Shown here: positions 10,733 to 22,462 of the stretch, in pieces | Numbering within the stretch: position 1 is the first letter of the stretch | Layout: each line of letters begins with the position of its first letter | NCBI GenBank assembly: GCA_928724745.1 | Contig: CAKMXJ010000003.1 | Location: 1,550,001 to 1,614,000 of the forward strand | Source of the DNA: Anthracocystis setariae | Lineage: Eukaryota > Basidiomycota > Ustilaginomycetes > Ustilaginales > Ustilaginaceae | Length of the DNA: 64,000 nucleotides | Reading direction: 5' to 3' | Position numbers and translations under genes: made by a program | The notes under the pieces: model-generated | Databases searched by the model: none | What the model saw: the letters and a program-made list of their open reading frames with translations, nothing else | Told to the model about the DNA's origin: nothing

Positions 10733-11968
10733 ATGGCCGACTCCATCGATGAGGGCGCAGCTCTCAAAATCAACATCAAGGGACCTTCGGACATCAAGCT
10801 GAGCATCGAGATCACCGCGGATCAAACCGTGCGTCAGCTCAAGGACGCTATCGAGAAGCAGAAGCCCGATGTTCCCGCCGACGCTCAGAGGCTCATCTAT
10901 GCTGGCAAGGTTCTCAAGGATGACGAGTCTCTCTCCTTCTACAAGATCAAGGATGGTAACACCGTGCATATGGTCAAGTCTGCAGCTCGCTCTGCCCCCA
11001 CCACCGGCAATCCCTCCGTGCCCGGCACTGCTCCGTCCAACGCCACCAACTCAGCTTCCAGCACTGCTGCCTCTTCTCAGTCCCAGGGCGTACCTTCCAA
11101 CTTTTCTGCGGGTCAAAACTTTACCAACAATCCTCTGTCTGCGCTCAACCGTGCCGACTACGCTGGTCCTCACATGGCTAGACTTCTCAATGAGAGCGGC
11201 GGTGCCTTTGGTGGTATGGGCCTCAACCCGCGCGATCCCAACATGATGATGGGTTTGATGCAGAACCCCGAGGTGCAACGTCAGATGCGCGATATCATGG
11301 CTCGACCCGAATTCATCGATCAGATGATCGCCATGAACCCGCAGCTTCAGAGCATGGGTCCTCAGATGCGCGAAATGATGCGCTCCGAGCAGTTCCGCGA
11401 GATGATCACCAACCCGGAAACCATGCAGAGGATGGCGCAGATGTCGCAGTTCATGGAAAGCGCTGGCATGGGTGGTGGTATGGGAGGTCTTGGAGGTCTT
11501 GGTGGTCTCGGTGGCACAGGTTTGGGTGGCAACGGCAACAACAACAACAACAACAATAACGCTGCTGGTCAGTGGCCTCCTCCTGGTGCTTTTGGCTCCG
11601 CAACGGCAACTCAGAACAATACAAACGACTCGGGCAATGGCAGCAGCAACGCAGCCGGAACTGGTACAGCTGCGCAGGCGCAGTCCAACCCTTTCGGTGA
11701 TCCCGCTTTCCTCCAACAATTGCTCGGTGGAGGCGCTGGTGGTCTCGGCGGTCTAGGAGCGTTGGGAGGATTCGGTACACCCAACGCCGCATCTCGCGAC
11801 ACGCGTCCACCCGAAGAACGTTTCTCCTCCCAACTCGAACAGATGCAAGCGATGGGCTTCTATGATGGTCAAGCCAACGTCCGCGCACTTCTCATGGCCG
11901 GTGGAAGCGTCGAAGGCGCCATCGGCATCCTACTCGATAACCCAAATCCACCTGCCCAAAACAATTGA
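10733..11968 (+). CDS. DSK2: Ubiquilin/Dsk2 ubiquitin-shuttle protein
   Basis: This 411-residue single-exon protein carries polyubiquitinated substrates to the proteasome. It has an N-terminal ubiquitin-like domain (about 11-83, LKINIKG...VHMVKS), an STI1-type Met-rich region (about 168-242) and a C-terminal UBA domain (about 362-404, with the MGF loop at 374-376). The linkers are Gly-rich and Asn-rich (a run of eight Asn at about 269-276), as usual for ubiquilins. The start codon context is AAAATGGCC. The 12-C run two bases after the stop lies in the 3'UTR. Confidence 0.96.
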   Translation: MADSIDEGAALKINIKGPSDIKLSIEITADQTVRQLKDAIEKQKPDVPADAQRLIYAGKVLKDDESLSFYKIKDGNTVHMVKSAARSAPTTGNPSVPGTAPSNATNSASSTAASSQSQGVPSNFSAGQNFTNNPLSALNRADYAGPHMARLLNESGGAFGGMGLNPRDPNMMMGLMQNPEVQRQMRDIMARPEFIDQMIAMNPQLQSMGPQMREMMRSEQFREMITNPETMQRMAQMSQFMESAGMGGGMGGLGGLGGLGGTGLGGNGNNNNNNNNAAGQWPPPGAFGSATATQNNTNDSGNGSSNAAGTGTAAQAQSNPFGDPAFLQQLLGGGAGGLGGLGALGGFGTPNAASRDTRPPEERFSSQLEQMQAMGFYDGQANVRALLMAGGSVEGAIGILLDNPNPPAQNN

Positions 11969-12392
11969 AACCCCCCCCCCCCATCGCGTCCGTTTCGTGC
12001 CAAACTCTCCCACTCTTGTATAATCCAATCCCCAAACCCAGTCACAACCAAGAAAAGAAAGAGAGAGAGAGACGATTCCATGTTGAATGCTGCTGGAAAG
12101 ATTACTTGCGTATCATGTTGAATGCTGTTTTGAGTAGCGGGATATCATGTTGAATGTATGAAATACAAGGAAAGGCGACGGAGGCGGCTCAGCGGGAGGG
12201 GGGAGCGTGGTCGCGGCCTTTCTTACAAAAATAAAAGAGACAGAAATGCGAGGGACGATGACGACGGAAACTAGGGGGAAGGGGGGAAAGGCGGGGAAGA
12301 TTCCTTTTTTTTTAAAAATGTGATGCGGGACAGGAAGCAGTTGATGCTGGAGTCCGCGCTTAAGAGTAAAGAGAAGGGGGGAAGAAGACAAA
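11969..12392. other. Convergent 3' region between DSK2 and MET6
   Basis: This 424-bp region has no coding frame. It begins with a 12-C run (11971-11982) and contains GA-rich and T-rich patches, consistent with facing 3'UTRs. Confidence 0.6.
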
Positions 12393-14819
12393 TTAGGCAA
12401 GAGTCTTGCGGCACTCCTCGGCAGCTGCGACCATGTTGGTGAGCTGAGCAGTGCACTCCTCCCAAGTACGGGTCTTAAGACCACAGTCAGGGTTGACCCA
12501 GATCGAGTCCTTGGGAAGAACCTCGGCCATGGCCTGGATACGAGCGATCATCTCCTCCTTGCTAGGAACACGAGGAGAGTGGATGTCAAACACACCAGGA
12601 CCAATGTGCGAAGGGTAGCCAACCTTCTTGAAAGCACCAAGCAGGTGCTCACCCGACTTGGAGTGCTCGATCGAGATCATGTCAGCGTCGAGCTCGATGA
12701 TCGACTTCATGATGAGCGAGAAGTCCGAGTAGCAGAAGTGCGAGGCGATGTTCATGGCGTCCGAGCAGCCCGAGGTGGACAGACGGAACGAGTCGACAGC
12801 CCATCGCAGGTAGCCGGCCCAGTCCTTCTGACGCAGAGGAAGACCCTCACGGATGGCGGGCTCGTCGACCTGGACGGCGCGCACACCAGCCTTCTCGAGG
12901 TCGATCACCTCGTCACGCAGAGCAAGAGCGATCTGCTTGGACTGAACCTCCTTGCTGATATCAGCACGAGGGAACGACCAGTTGAGGATGGTGACGGGAC
13001 CGGTAAGCATACCCTTCATGGGCTTCTTGGTAAGGCTCTGAGCGTACTCGGACCAGCGAACAGTCATGGGAGCGGGACGGCTGACGTCCGAGACAACGAC
13101 GGGGGGACGAACGTAACGCGAACCGAACGACTGAACCCAGGCGTTCTGAGTGAAGACAAAGCCATCGAGCAGCTCACCGAAGTACTGGACCATGTCGTTA
13201 CGCTCGGGCTCACCGTGGACGAGCACGTCGAGGTTGAGGGCCTCCTGCTTCTCAACGACCATCTTGATCTCATCTTCAAGGAACTTCTCGTACTCGTCCT
13301 TGGTGATCTCGTTCTTGTTGAAGCGAGCACGGTACTGACGGATCTCCTTGGTCTGGGGGAAGGAACCTATGGTGGTGGTGGGGAACATGGGCAGGTTGAG
13401 GTGCTCCTTCTGGACCTCCTTACGAACGCTGAAGGGCGACTTGCGGGCAAGGTCCTCGGGCTTGATGTTGGCGACGCGCTCACGGACGGCGGGGTCCGAG
13501 TTCTGCTCAAAGTCGCGACGGGCCTTGATGCTCTTCTCGTTGACGGCGAGAGCGTCAGCGGCGGAGCTGGGGTCACGAAGGGCGGCGGCGAGGGTGGCAA
13601 TCTCGGCGCACTTTTCGTTGGCAAACGAGAACCAGTCGAGGACCTCAGGCTTGAGCTTCTTCTCGTTGGCAATGGTGATGGGAGTGTGGAGGAGGGAAGA
13701 GGACGAGGCGATCTGGACACGCGATTCGCCGAGAGCCTCGACCGCCTTCTGGGCAGTCTTGAGGGCAGCGCTGAGGTCAGTCTTCCAGATGTTACGGCCA
13801 GAGACGAGGCCGAGCGAGACGACGTGCTTGGTGTTGGCGAAAGCGGAGAGCACCTCGTCGAGCTGCTCGGGGGCACGGTCGAGGTCGACGTGGAGACCAG
13901 CAACGGGGAGGGTCTTGACAATCTCGAGGTTGGACTCGAGCTTGTTGAAGTAGGTGGCGATCATGATCTTGACCGAGGGAGCAGCCTTGGCGATGGCCTC
14001 GTAGGCGGCCTTGAACTCGGCAGCGTACTGCTGAGCACGGTCGAGGACGAGGACGGGCTCGTCGATCTGGACCCACTCGGCACCAGCCTCGGCGAGCTTG
14101 GCGAGCAACTCACCGTAAACGGGAGCAAGCTTGCCGAGCAGCGAGACGGGGTCAAGCTCAGCGTCCTTGGCGTCCTTGCCGGGCTTACCCAGGGCAAGCA
14201 GGGTGACGGGACCGACGAGGACGGGGCGGGCGTTGTAGCCGGCCTCCTTGGCCTCGACAAAGTCGTCGATGGGCTTGGTGTTGTTGAGCTTGAACTCGGT
14301 GGACTCGCTCAACTCGGGGACGAGGTAGTGGTAGTTGGAATCGAACCACTTCTGCATCTCGGTGGCAGGGAGATCGACGCCGTTCTTCTGGTGGCCACGG
14401 GCCATGGCAAAGTAGGTGTCAAGAGCATCGAGACCAGAGGTAGCGTACTCCTTGGGGATGAGGTTGAAGGTGTTGGAAGCATCAAGGACGTGGTCGTAGA
14501 GCGAAAAGGTACCGGTGGGGACAACATCGACACCAGCGTCCTTGATGAACTTGTAGGTCTGGAGACGCTGCTCCTTGGCAATCTTGAGGAGCTCCTCCTG
14601 GGAAGTTTTACCACCCCAGTAGGCCTCGAGGGCCTTCTTGACCTCACGCTGAGGGCCGATACGGGGGTAACCGAGAACGGCAGAAGTACTATGGCACAAC
14701 AGTTGCAATCAGAGGAAGCAAAATGAGCGAGATCAGTGACCTGGACGATAGTTACGTAAAGCAAGCAAGCCACTACGGCGGCACGGGGACATGAGTTTCG
14801 GTGAGACTACTTACGCCAT
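12393..14819 (-). CDS. MET6: Cobalamin-independent methionine synthase
   Basis: The enzyme transfers the methyl group of 5-methyltetrahydropteroyltri-glutamate to homocysteine, the last step of methionine synthesis. There are two exons. The first is only five bases (14815-14819, ATGGC), followed by a GTAAGT...CATAG intron and a large exon at 12393-14688. The joined product begins MATSAVLGYPRIGPQRE and is 766 residues, the usual fungal length. Visible zinc ligands are H652 and C654 (SHFCYSDF) and C737 (NPDCGLKTR). The IGSFPQT motif opens the C-terminal catalytic domain. The large exon alone remains open for several codons upstream of the acceptor but without an ATG, which supports the tiny first exon. 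Codon bias indicates very high expression. Confidence 0.97.
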
Positions 14820-16078
14820 TTTGTATATATAAGGTGGGTGGAAGAGACGACGAAAGGAAATGATTGGGGAAAAGAGAAGCTTTGTCTATACAGTCAAAGC
14901 TAGTGGAAAGGCTTCTTGAACGGGGTCAACGAGCAAGAAGAAAGGTATTGAGTTGCTTTGCAGCGGGTGAAGACGTGTGAAGCAAAGGATGGAAGGAAAG
15001 GGAGGATGACGGATGAGTGGTGTGGAGAGGAGAAGGAAGGAAAGCAGATAGGGATAAGTGGCATGATATAGGATTTCGGAAGAACGAAGGGGGGCGGCGG
15101 TGCGGGCAAGCGAGCGAGCGAGCGAGCGACACCGTGTCCCAGTTAGGCAACCGCAAAGCCCAGACCAACGAGGGTGTCGCGCTAGGGCCATTTGGAAGAA
15201 ACGCAAAAGTTGGGTCCACTGTGCTGTAGAGTTGGGCAGGACGCAGGCGACAGTAGAGTACTGTAGCGCACTGTAGATGCAACGTGAGAGAGCACACGCA
15301 CACGAACCCCTTGCCACTTTGTCACGCATTGAATGCAAGCGGACCACAGGCAGATGGACAGTGTATATACGCCAGGTGCCTCGTTGACCACGTTCATCCA
15401 ATCCAATCCTCGACGCAATTTTTTTTTTCTTCTTCTTCTTGCTGCTTTTTCTGATTTTTTTTTTTTTTGTTTTTTCTCAGTTCTTCTTGTGCATCTGCGT
15501 CGGCTTCTTCCGCTGGCGACAAATCTTGCTGCTGTGTCCTTTGAAAGGTTGAGCGAGCGAGTGTGCGTGAAATGTCGGTAATCAGACGCGAATCAGTTGA
15601 GGAATGCGAGTGTGTCGTGCGCCAGTCGCTCGTTCTTCATTGGTTCCACCCACGCTCTTGCAGTGCAGGAAAACAAAGGCGTGATGAACTCGCTTTCAAG
15701 GGTTCGTCTGATCAGGCCAGCCCAACTGGAATCAGATTCAACCAACTTGTTCCGCTCCTGCAGGTGAGATCGGTCAAGGTCCTGTCTACGCTGCAACCAA
15801 TCGCATAGCCGCTTCACGCACGATTATCTCTCTGCTTCTCACGCATCACTTTGTCTGTTGTCCGCCTTTCATGCCATCGCCGATGAGAGACTAGCTACGA
15901 GCTCATCGGCGATTCTGTTCTCGTTCAACGCCATCTGCTCTTAAGTATCTCAAGCACCAATGTCCGATTGCCATAGGCTTCATGTCGCTAGCGAGGTATG
16001 ACCTCAATGGCAGTTAGAAATACAAGTTGCCCGAAGAGTTCAAATTGACATGTTATGTTCGGTTCATGCCTGGAAAGG
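14820..16078. promoter_or_regulatory. Upstream region of MET6 and 3' flank of TAF7
   Basis: No gene is supported. A TATATATA stretch lies immediately upstream of the MET6 ATG (about 14824-14831), too close to be an ordinary TATA box. GAGC repeats (about 15108-15128) and a long T/TTC-rich tract (about 15420-15490) follow. Several TACTGTA-like words occur at 15250-15276. Confidence 0.5.
15108..15128. repeat. (GAGC)n short tandem repeat
   Basis: Five tandem GAGC/GCGA units lie in the MET6 upstream region. Confidence 0.75.
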
Positions 16079-17950
16079 TCAGTCGCCGTCCTCGTCGTCC
16101 TCATCATCGTCGTCCCATAGTTCGCCGTCCGCCTCGATGGTTTGTCCCTCATCTGCCTGCGAATTGGAAGCACCAGTCCTGACCGTCGGAGAAGATATTT
16201 GCGGAACAGAACGGCTTGCAGGCAGAGCGGGAGGAGGCATGCCTCGACTCTGTGACGATGCGTTGGCTTCGCTACCCGCCATTCCGATGTGACTGCCTGA
16301 AGCAGCGATCGAGGCACTCTGCTGCTCATGCTGGGAGGCGCTCTGCCGTCGATCCGAAAGCTCGGTCGATTCCCCTTCAGCATCTTCAGCCGCAGCAGCA
16401 CCTACCGATGCCGATGCCGCGGCTTGCTGGGCTGCTTGCGCTGCCGCCAAGTTGGCCTCCTTTCGTTCCTTTCGCGTTTGTTTGAGATCCAAAAGTTGGT
16501 TGCGCTTCATGTCCCGCTCCGTCGTCAATTTGCGTAGCGCTTGTTGGTGACGGTTCTTGATGATGAGGTTCATGGTGCCGTCGACGTCGGCCTGCTTTCT
16601 GCGCACCAGCGTCTCGAGTTCTCTGCATTCCGCCTCAAGTTGCGCCTCTCGCACACGTTGCTCTTTCTCTTCGTCGTTCTCGTCTTCCTCATCCTCTTCA
16701 TCCTCACCACCGTCATCCGCCTCATCGTCATCATCGTCGTCCCACAGGTCCTCCTGGTCGCTTGCTCGGCTTTGTGCTTCGCTGCCTGCTCCACGCGTTG
16801 ATTCGTCGTCGTCGTCTTCCTCTTCCTCAAGGGCGGCATCAAGCTCGGCTGCGAGGTCCTCGTCTACATCGTCATCGTCGTCCTCATCGTAACCACCTTC
16901 ACCGCCGTCCTCGTCCATGTCACCATCTCCACCACCACGACGATGCGCTTGTCCGCTTCCATCTCCAAGATAATCGCCTTCGTCGCCATCTTCATCCTGT
17001 GAGCCGGCGTCGGAGCCGTCGGCCATCGGTGTCTCTGCTTGGAAGCCGCCGGGCGAGCCTGGTCCTCGTCGAGAATGAATCCTGCCGCGATCGTCCTCGT
17101 CATCATCGGATCCACCTTCATCTGCCGCGTCAATCATTTCGTATTCAACCTGCTCTGCCCTCTTGTCCGCTTTCAGCAATCGTTCCACCTCCTTTTCCAC
17201 CGTCTCGATCGCCCGACGTGCAGCACGCTTGCGGAATCGACGCTTCCTGGCCCAGTGCATCGGGGGTGTGATACCATGAGGATAGATAAAGTCTTCGATG
17301 TTGAAACCTTTGCTACTGGAAGAGGCTTGAGATTCATCTGCAATTTTGCCTTCTACGACCAACATCTGAGAGATATCGGCTACTTTGAAGAATTGTCGGT
17401 TGTCCAGAGTCTTGTGCGATTCGGTGATGGTGGGAAGATCGACCAGCTTAGCTGAGAAGAGCGAGTCGCCAACGTGGACCACAGCCCTTCTAGAATCCTT
17501 GAACTTGAACCAGACATCGTCTCCGAGCTGACGCTTTTGGATCGCTTCCCTCAGCTTGTCGCATTCTGGACCCTCTGGCATGCGGAAGATGAGCTGCTCC
17601 TCAAAAGCAAGTCCTTCGCCCGTCTCATCGTCTTCCGAGTCCAGCTCGCGATCGTAGCCTTGCATGTAGGGTTGTGTTTTGGGGCCTTGCCCAACACCGG
17701 CAGCAGTTCCACCTCCGGAAGCTTTCATCTTGAGCTTGATCTGCGGACGGGCGCCTGACGCAGTGCGGATGGGTCGCGAAGGCTGCGACTTTCGCGAACC
17801 GCCATGCTCCCATCCGTCTGGCGATTGCTCTCGTGCTAGCAACGCCTTGGCGGTAGGGCGAACGGCTCGTTTGGGTCTTGCGCCTAGTCCAGCAGCATCA
17901 CCTGCTGCGGCGGACAGCGCCGGCGAGGCGGAGCCGCTTGCTTCGCTCAT
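16079..17950 (-). CDS. TAF7: TFIID subunit TAF7
   Basis: This 623-residue single-exon protein starts at an ATG at 17950. After a low-complexity basic N-terminus (1-95) comes the TAFII55 N-terminal domain (about 116-265). Its diagnostic elements are FEEQLIFRMPE, FSAKLVDLPTITESHKTLD, FKVADISQMLVV and the HGITPPMHWARKRRFRK segment. In TFIID, TAF7 binds TAF1 and restrains its acetyltransferase activity (family knowledge). A long Asp/Glu-rich region (about 280-440) and a coiled coil (about 440-515) follow. The last residues are again almost all Asp/Glu. It is longer than animal TAF7, mainly because of the acidic region. Confidence 0.92.
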   Translation of the reverse strand: MSEASGSASPALSAAAGDAAGLGARPKRAVRPTAKALLAREQSPDGWEHGGSRKSQPSRPIRTASGARPQIKLKMKASGGGTAAGVGQGPKTQPYMQGYDRELDSEDDETGEGLAFEEQLIFRMPEGPECDKLREAIQKRQLGDDVWFKFKDSRRAVVHVGDSLFSAKLVDLPTITESHKTLDNRQFFKVADISQMLVVEGKIADESQASSSSKGFNIEDFIYPHGITPPMHWARKRRFRKRAARRAIETVEKEVERLLKADKRAEQVEYEMIDAADEGGSDDDEDDRGRIHSRRGPGSPGGFQAETPMADGSDAGSQDEDGDEGDYLGDGSGQAHRRGGGDGDMDEDGGEGGYDEDDDDDVDEDLAAELDAALEEEEDDDDESTRGAGSEAQSRASDQEDLWDDDDDDEADDGGEDEEDEEDENDEEKEQRVREAQLEAECRELETLVRRKQADVDGTMNLIIKNRHQQALRKLTTERDMKRNQLLDLKQTRKERKEANLAAAQAAQQAAASASVGAAAAEDAEGESTELSDRRQSASQHEQQSASIAASGSHIGMAGSEANASSQSRGMPPPALPASRSVPQISSPTVRTGASNSQADEGQTIEADGELWDDDDEDDEDGD

Positions 17951-18746
17951 GATGGGTTGTTGAAGAGATTACCTCAAATGTGCAACCGAGTCATCGGCGA
18001 ATGTGGCAGCGTCGGCGAGCACGTCAGGGAGGTATGCGTCGCCGTGTGAACAGCCACTAAGCAGGCGACAGAATGTCTGCTTCGTCCAGGTGAACACCAC
18101 TTTGCAGGTTTATGTTTGTTGTGCTTGGCCCTGTGTCGACGGTGGATGTGCAACGGCGCGGATGATGGAGCTAGGAATCGGACCCTAGCGTGACCAAGTT
18201 CAGCTCCACACATGAAATCCGCGTCCCGACATTTCGACATTTGGCACATCTTGATTCTGTGTACACAAAATGGCACGGCTCTCGTATCTCCCTGCTAACT
18301 TAGGTCAAGCCTGCTCCTTGGTGAATTCTCCTTAGCGAAACCACAGAGTCGGTGGCCAAACCCTTTCACCGGATTGACAAGATGCGCCTAACTGCTTTTG
18401 AAGAGAGTGCAAAGATGGAGGCCTTGTGTCGTATCCTACCACTAGCATCGCAGTCTAGTCCGCCGTTATACTCACCACAGAGATAGCTCACAACGAATCA
18501 GGTCGTACACACGAGATGCAATGATTTCGTTCGATCGGGCCCACACTTAGGGGGCGATTGATATTTTGCGCAACGGAATGAGTGGATCCGATGCAGAAGA
18601 GTGTGATGTGTGGTGATTGTACATGAATATGCGAGCGAAAAGCGGACTATAACATCACGATGCAGATGTGCTTGTAGACCTGCTGGTTGGTGTACGAGTG
18701 GCACACGTGGCTATGGATCCAGTGAATGGGAAGGGTGGGGATGGAT
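17951..18746. other. Intergenic: upstream of TAF7 and downstream of eL32
   Basis: No supported gene. Short open frames here have no protein-like composition. Confidence 0.5.
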
Positions 18747-19139
18747 TTATGCCTCCTGAGCACGAACGCGGGCGTTGGCGTTGGTGACCTTGACACCGAG
18801 AGCCTTGGCCTTCTCGAGAATGTCGATGCGCTTCTTGGACGAGACGTTGTGGGCGATCTCGGCAGCGTAGACACCGTTGTGCATGAGGAGAAGCTCGACG
18901 TCACGGACGTTGGAGACCACGAGGCGGCGGTAACCGTTGGGCATGAGGTGGCGGGTCTTCTTGTTGGAACCGTAACCGATCTTGGGCATGCGGACGGTGC
19001 CGCGGAATCGACGACGGACAGCGCTGTCGATACCCTTGGGCTTGCGCCACGACTCGCCGACACGGTGGTATCGGTCAGAGTGGTGGCGCTTGAAGGCCTT
19101 GGTGCGCTTCTTGACGATGGGGATGGAGGTGGCAGCCAT
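18747..19139 (-). CDS. RPL32: 60S ribosomal protein eL32
   Basis: This 130-residue basic protein is recognisable end to end: [33 protein letters not shown] and [16 protein letters not shown]. The ATG at 19139 is chosen because the family begins just before IVKKRT; the frame stays open upstream for 13 codons without an ATG in good context. A CAG 11 bases upstream of the ATG (minus strand) could be the acceptor of a 5'UTR intron, a common arrangement in fungal ribosomal protein genes. Codon use is highly biased. Confidence 0.97.
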   Translation of the reverse strand: MAATSIPIVKKRTKAFKRHHSDRYHRVGESWRKPKGIDSAVRRRFRGTVRMPKIGYGSNKKTRHLMPNGYRRLVVSNVRDVELLLMHNGVYAAEIAHNVSSKKRIDILEKAKALGVKVTNANARVRAQEA

Positions 19140-21377
19140 CTTGACGATCTGATGAATCGCGAATGAGTAGATGCACAAGAAAAAGAAGAGTCAGTATGCT
19201 TGTGTAGAAAGTGGGCGAGACGAAAAGTGCACTGAGTCTGTTTTCCACAAAACGTCATCGAGAACGGTCGATCCGCTGGTGTTGAACGGTTGCAGATAAG
19301 CTGAAAAGGTGATGATGTTGAAGCATAGGGATGATGAAATCTTCTTAATGTCGAACTGTAATAATCCAACCCAGGATCGACTGCTGGGTCCAGCTGGAGA
19401 TAGACGATCCTGCTCGATCGAAACGACATCGAGCACCGAAGAGTGGAGCCACAGGGTGGATGCCGACGAGCTGATGCAAGGGAGAACGATGTCCAATGGG
19501 CTACAATCGATGCTGTCACGAGGCTAGAGGACGAAACAGAATCATCATCAACCCTACCCTCGCTCGTTGTCCTGTGCTACCGATATTCTGAACTATCCCG
19601 TCTTGGTCGTCTAGATGACCGAATCTGCCTGCGCTGCCGTGAGCTTGTATATGTTGACGAGTATTACCCGTGTACCATGCTGCTGATATCCAAAGACGTT
19701 CTTTCCATATTCCCAGCGCCAAACTTCACCGATAACCAGTCCGAAAGAAGCGATCCTCGTAGGGTCATACTGGCACATTTACAATGCTGGTTTTCTCGTG
19801 CGCCCGGCTGAGATGGTAGATGCTGTCGAAACAGAACCGACGACGACGACAAGTTGACAGTGGTGCGATTTGGAAGACGTTGCCAACTATGCCCAAGTCA
19901 CAGTATGATGCTGTCGATGATGCTGTTTGTTCTTACTTTTGTGCAAGTTGGATGACGGATGTTGTTGGTGCCGAGGTGATGTGGTGATGTCGCTCGTCGA
20001 GACGGATGGCGATAAACAGACAGAGGCGCTGATATGAAACGTACCTTTCTTGACGGGTGAGGATGGTGGTGATCCGGGATGATGATGAACAGCCTCAAGT
20101 TTCCTGACTGACCCACAGCAGCCGACGCTGCTACTCAGACTCTACTGCGACTGTGGATTTCGCAGCTCGGTCCTGGTCTGGCCTTTGGAACAGGTTCGAT
20201 TTCTTCAGACGCCAGCACCTCCTTGCGGAGCGCCTTGCTTCGACGGACATTAGGCCTCACAAGAGGCGGAAGATCTCTAACAGAGTGTGCCTAGCCGCGT
20301 TAATCTAAAAATATTCTCGGCCGATGTCACGTGCCAAAGGCACTGACAGATTGTGACTGTTTGGTGACTGTTTGCACCAATTGACTGGAATTCAAGCCGA
20401 ATTTGGCTAATCCAAGAATCACTGCAGCAGCGTGGGCTTTGGAACTGCCTGGACAAGGCGAGTTTAGAGAGACGGTTTAGGTCCAGTCAAGCCGAGACGG
20501 TCAGTCGAGACGGTCAGTCCTGACGTTGCCCAGCGCAAGCCAGGCCGGGAGCAACCCTCTGCCAGAATCTGAGAGTGAGATTCGAGGAGCTGCCGGGTGC
20601 CTTTTGCGATTCGAGGTTTCCCGTCATCATCCTCGACACCACCACACCCGTCAAGATCCATATTGTCAAGGTTCGTATTCACACCGTCTACTGGCTGTCC
20701 CCCACCTCCGACCATCTCGACTCGTACCATCAGATCATCATCCAGCATTAGCAGTTAGCACAGTACGTCCTTGCCGACTTTGATACATTGGGCATGCAAC
20801 CCGACCATCGATGCCAAGTGGAGGAACAATGGGATCCCCTTCTCAGCATGGAGTAGGATAGACAAATACGATGACCACTCAACGGACACGGGCTGGGAAG
20901 ATGGACAAGGCCGCATTATCCACTTCTCTAAGCACGGGAACAGGCACCCACTTTAACAGCGCAATAGGTATCCTCCAAGGCGGAAAAAATGGACGACCTA
21001 TAGAGGAGGCACCGACATACCAGGACCATTCCAATGCTCATGGTGACACCAACATCACGCAAAGTGTCTCGCAGACAGAAGCAGAACTCAGGTCAAATGT
21101 TGAAAGTAGATAGACGGAAAAAGATATGTACCTGCAGATCACGACTGACGATGCAGTATATCTGCACTGTCGGCGGTGTTACTGGATTACATCGGAGGTC
21201 ATAAATGACACTGGAATCAACTTATAGCGGCCGTTGGTGCTTTCATGATGAAAGATTCGAGAATTGCATATCGCTGGGGATGGCCAGTTTTCTTCGACAA
21301 ATACAGCAGCGTGGCAACGTCTGACCTCCTCTCTGCTTCCATTCGTTCTGTTCCGTTTTGCTATTGCCTCCCTACAG
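19140..21377. other. Long divergent upstream region of two ribosomal protein genes
   Basis: About 2.2 kb lie between the divergent eL32 and uL13 genes. No gene is supported. The region must carry both promoters and probably 5'UTR introns for both genes: acceptor-like CAG sites lie just before each ATG. It contains a CACGTG hexamer (about 20329-20334) and two short tandem duplications (20354-20375 and about 20491-20520). Confidence 0.5.
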
Positions 21378-21992
21378 ATGTCCCTCCAGCAGGCAAACCC
21401 ATACATCGTTGACGGCAAGGGACACCTCCTCGGTCGTCTCGCCGCCACCCTCGCCAAGGAGCTCCTCTCCGGCCAGAAGGTTGTCGTTGTCCGATCCGAG
21501 CTCATCAACGTCTCCGGCTCCTTCTTCCGCAACAAGTTGAAGTACCACGCTTACCTCCACAAGCGCCACTTGGTTAACCCCAAGAAGGCCGGTCCTTTCC
21601 ACCACCGCGCTCCCTCCCGCATCCTCTACAAGGCCATCCGCGGCATGGTTCCCCACAAGACCGCCCGCGGTGCCGCCGCTCTCCAGCGCTTGAAGGTCTA
21701 CGAGGGTGTCCCCCCTCCCTACGACCGCAAGAAGCTCATGGTCATCCCCGCTGCTCTCCGTGTCCTCCGCCTCAAGCCCGGCCGCAAGTTCGCGACCATC
21801 AAGCGTATCTCGCACGAGGTCGGCTGGAACCACATGGAGACCGTCGACAAGCTCGAGGCCAAGCGCAAGGTCAAGCAGCAGGCTTACCACGAGCGACAGG
21901 TCGCTGCCACCAAGAAGCGTGCCGCCGCCCACACCGCCACCGCCGACAAGCTCAAGGACGTCAACGCCCAGCTCGCCTCCTACGGCTACTAA
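21378..21992 (+). CDS. RPL16: 60S ribosomal protein uL13 (L13a/Rpl16)
   Basis: The 204-residue product aligns by eye over its whole length with yeast Rpl16: [66 protein letters not shown] and an alanine/lysine-rich tail. The ATG at 21378 directly follows CTACAG, so it probably sits at the start of an exon after a 5'UTR intron. A 5' extension to 21264 is open but not conserved and lacks an ATG. Codon bias is strong. Confidence 0.96.
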   Translation: MSLQQANPYIVDGKGHLLGRLAATLAKELLSGQKVVVVRSELINVSGSFFRNKLKYHAYLHKRHLVNPKKAGPFHHRAPSRILYKAIRGMVPHKTARGAAALQRLKVYEGVPPPYDRKKLMVIPAALRVLRLKPGRKFATIKRISHEVGWNHMETVDKLEAKRKVKQQAYHERQVAATKKRAAAHTATADKLKDVNAQLASYGY

Positions 21993-22462
21993 GCGACTCT
22001 ACTCTCCCAGTAGAGGTATCTACAGCGTCGGCGATGCAACAACACCGATGCCAGCGCTGCGTCCCTCAACGATACCGTCAAGTCTTCCTTTTCGACTCTT
22101 CAGTCCATGGTCGTCTCGGATCCCTTGGTTTCCCTGCTTTGCACCGTCCCATCTCGCAGGCGTGTTTCGCTGCTAGATGAAGACTGTGTGATCAAAAGCT
22201 GCACGCATCATTGATTGCGTGATGGCGTTTCATATCACTTTCTACAGACCGGGGCCTAGTTTCCGCGATTTCTCTCTTCACATCCCGCCACTGTGTATTT
22301 CATACTTTCCCTCGCCGTTCTGCAAACGAACGGTGCTCTCACCCAAGTCCTCACATTGCATTTACAGGACTCAAAAAAGCCCCACTGCAAGCATCAGATG
22401 ATTCAACGAAACTATGATTGTGTTGCAGTCTGTGTCTGTGTCACAGCAAGATCGTGGTGGCC
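21993..22462. other. Convergent 3' region between uL13 and the UIM protein gene
   Basis: This 470-bp region has no supported gene; it holds facing 3'UTRs. Confidence 0.5.

Noticed and set aside
12579..14726. Long open frame (715 codons) on the plus strand opposite MET6
   Set aside because: It mirrors the strongly biased codons of MET6 and has a low-complexity Gly/Leu/Val/Glu composition. It matches no family.
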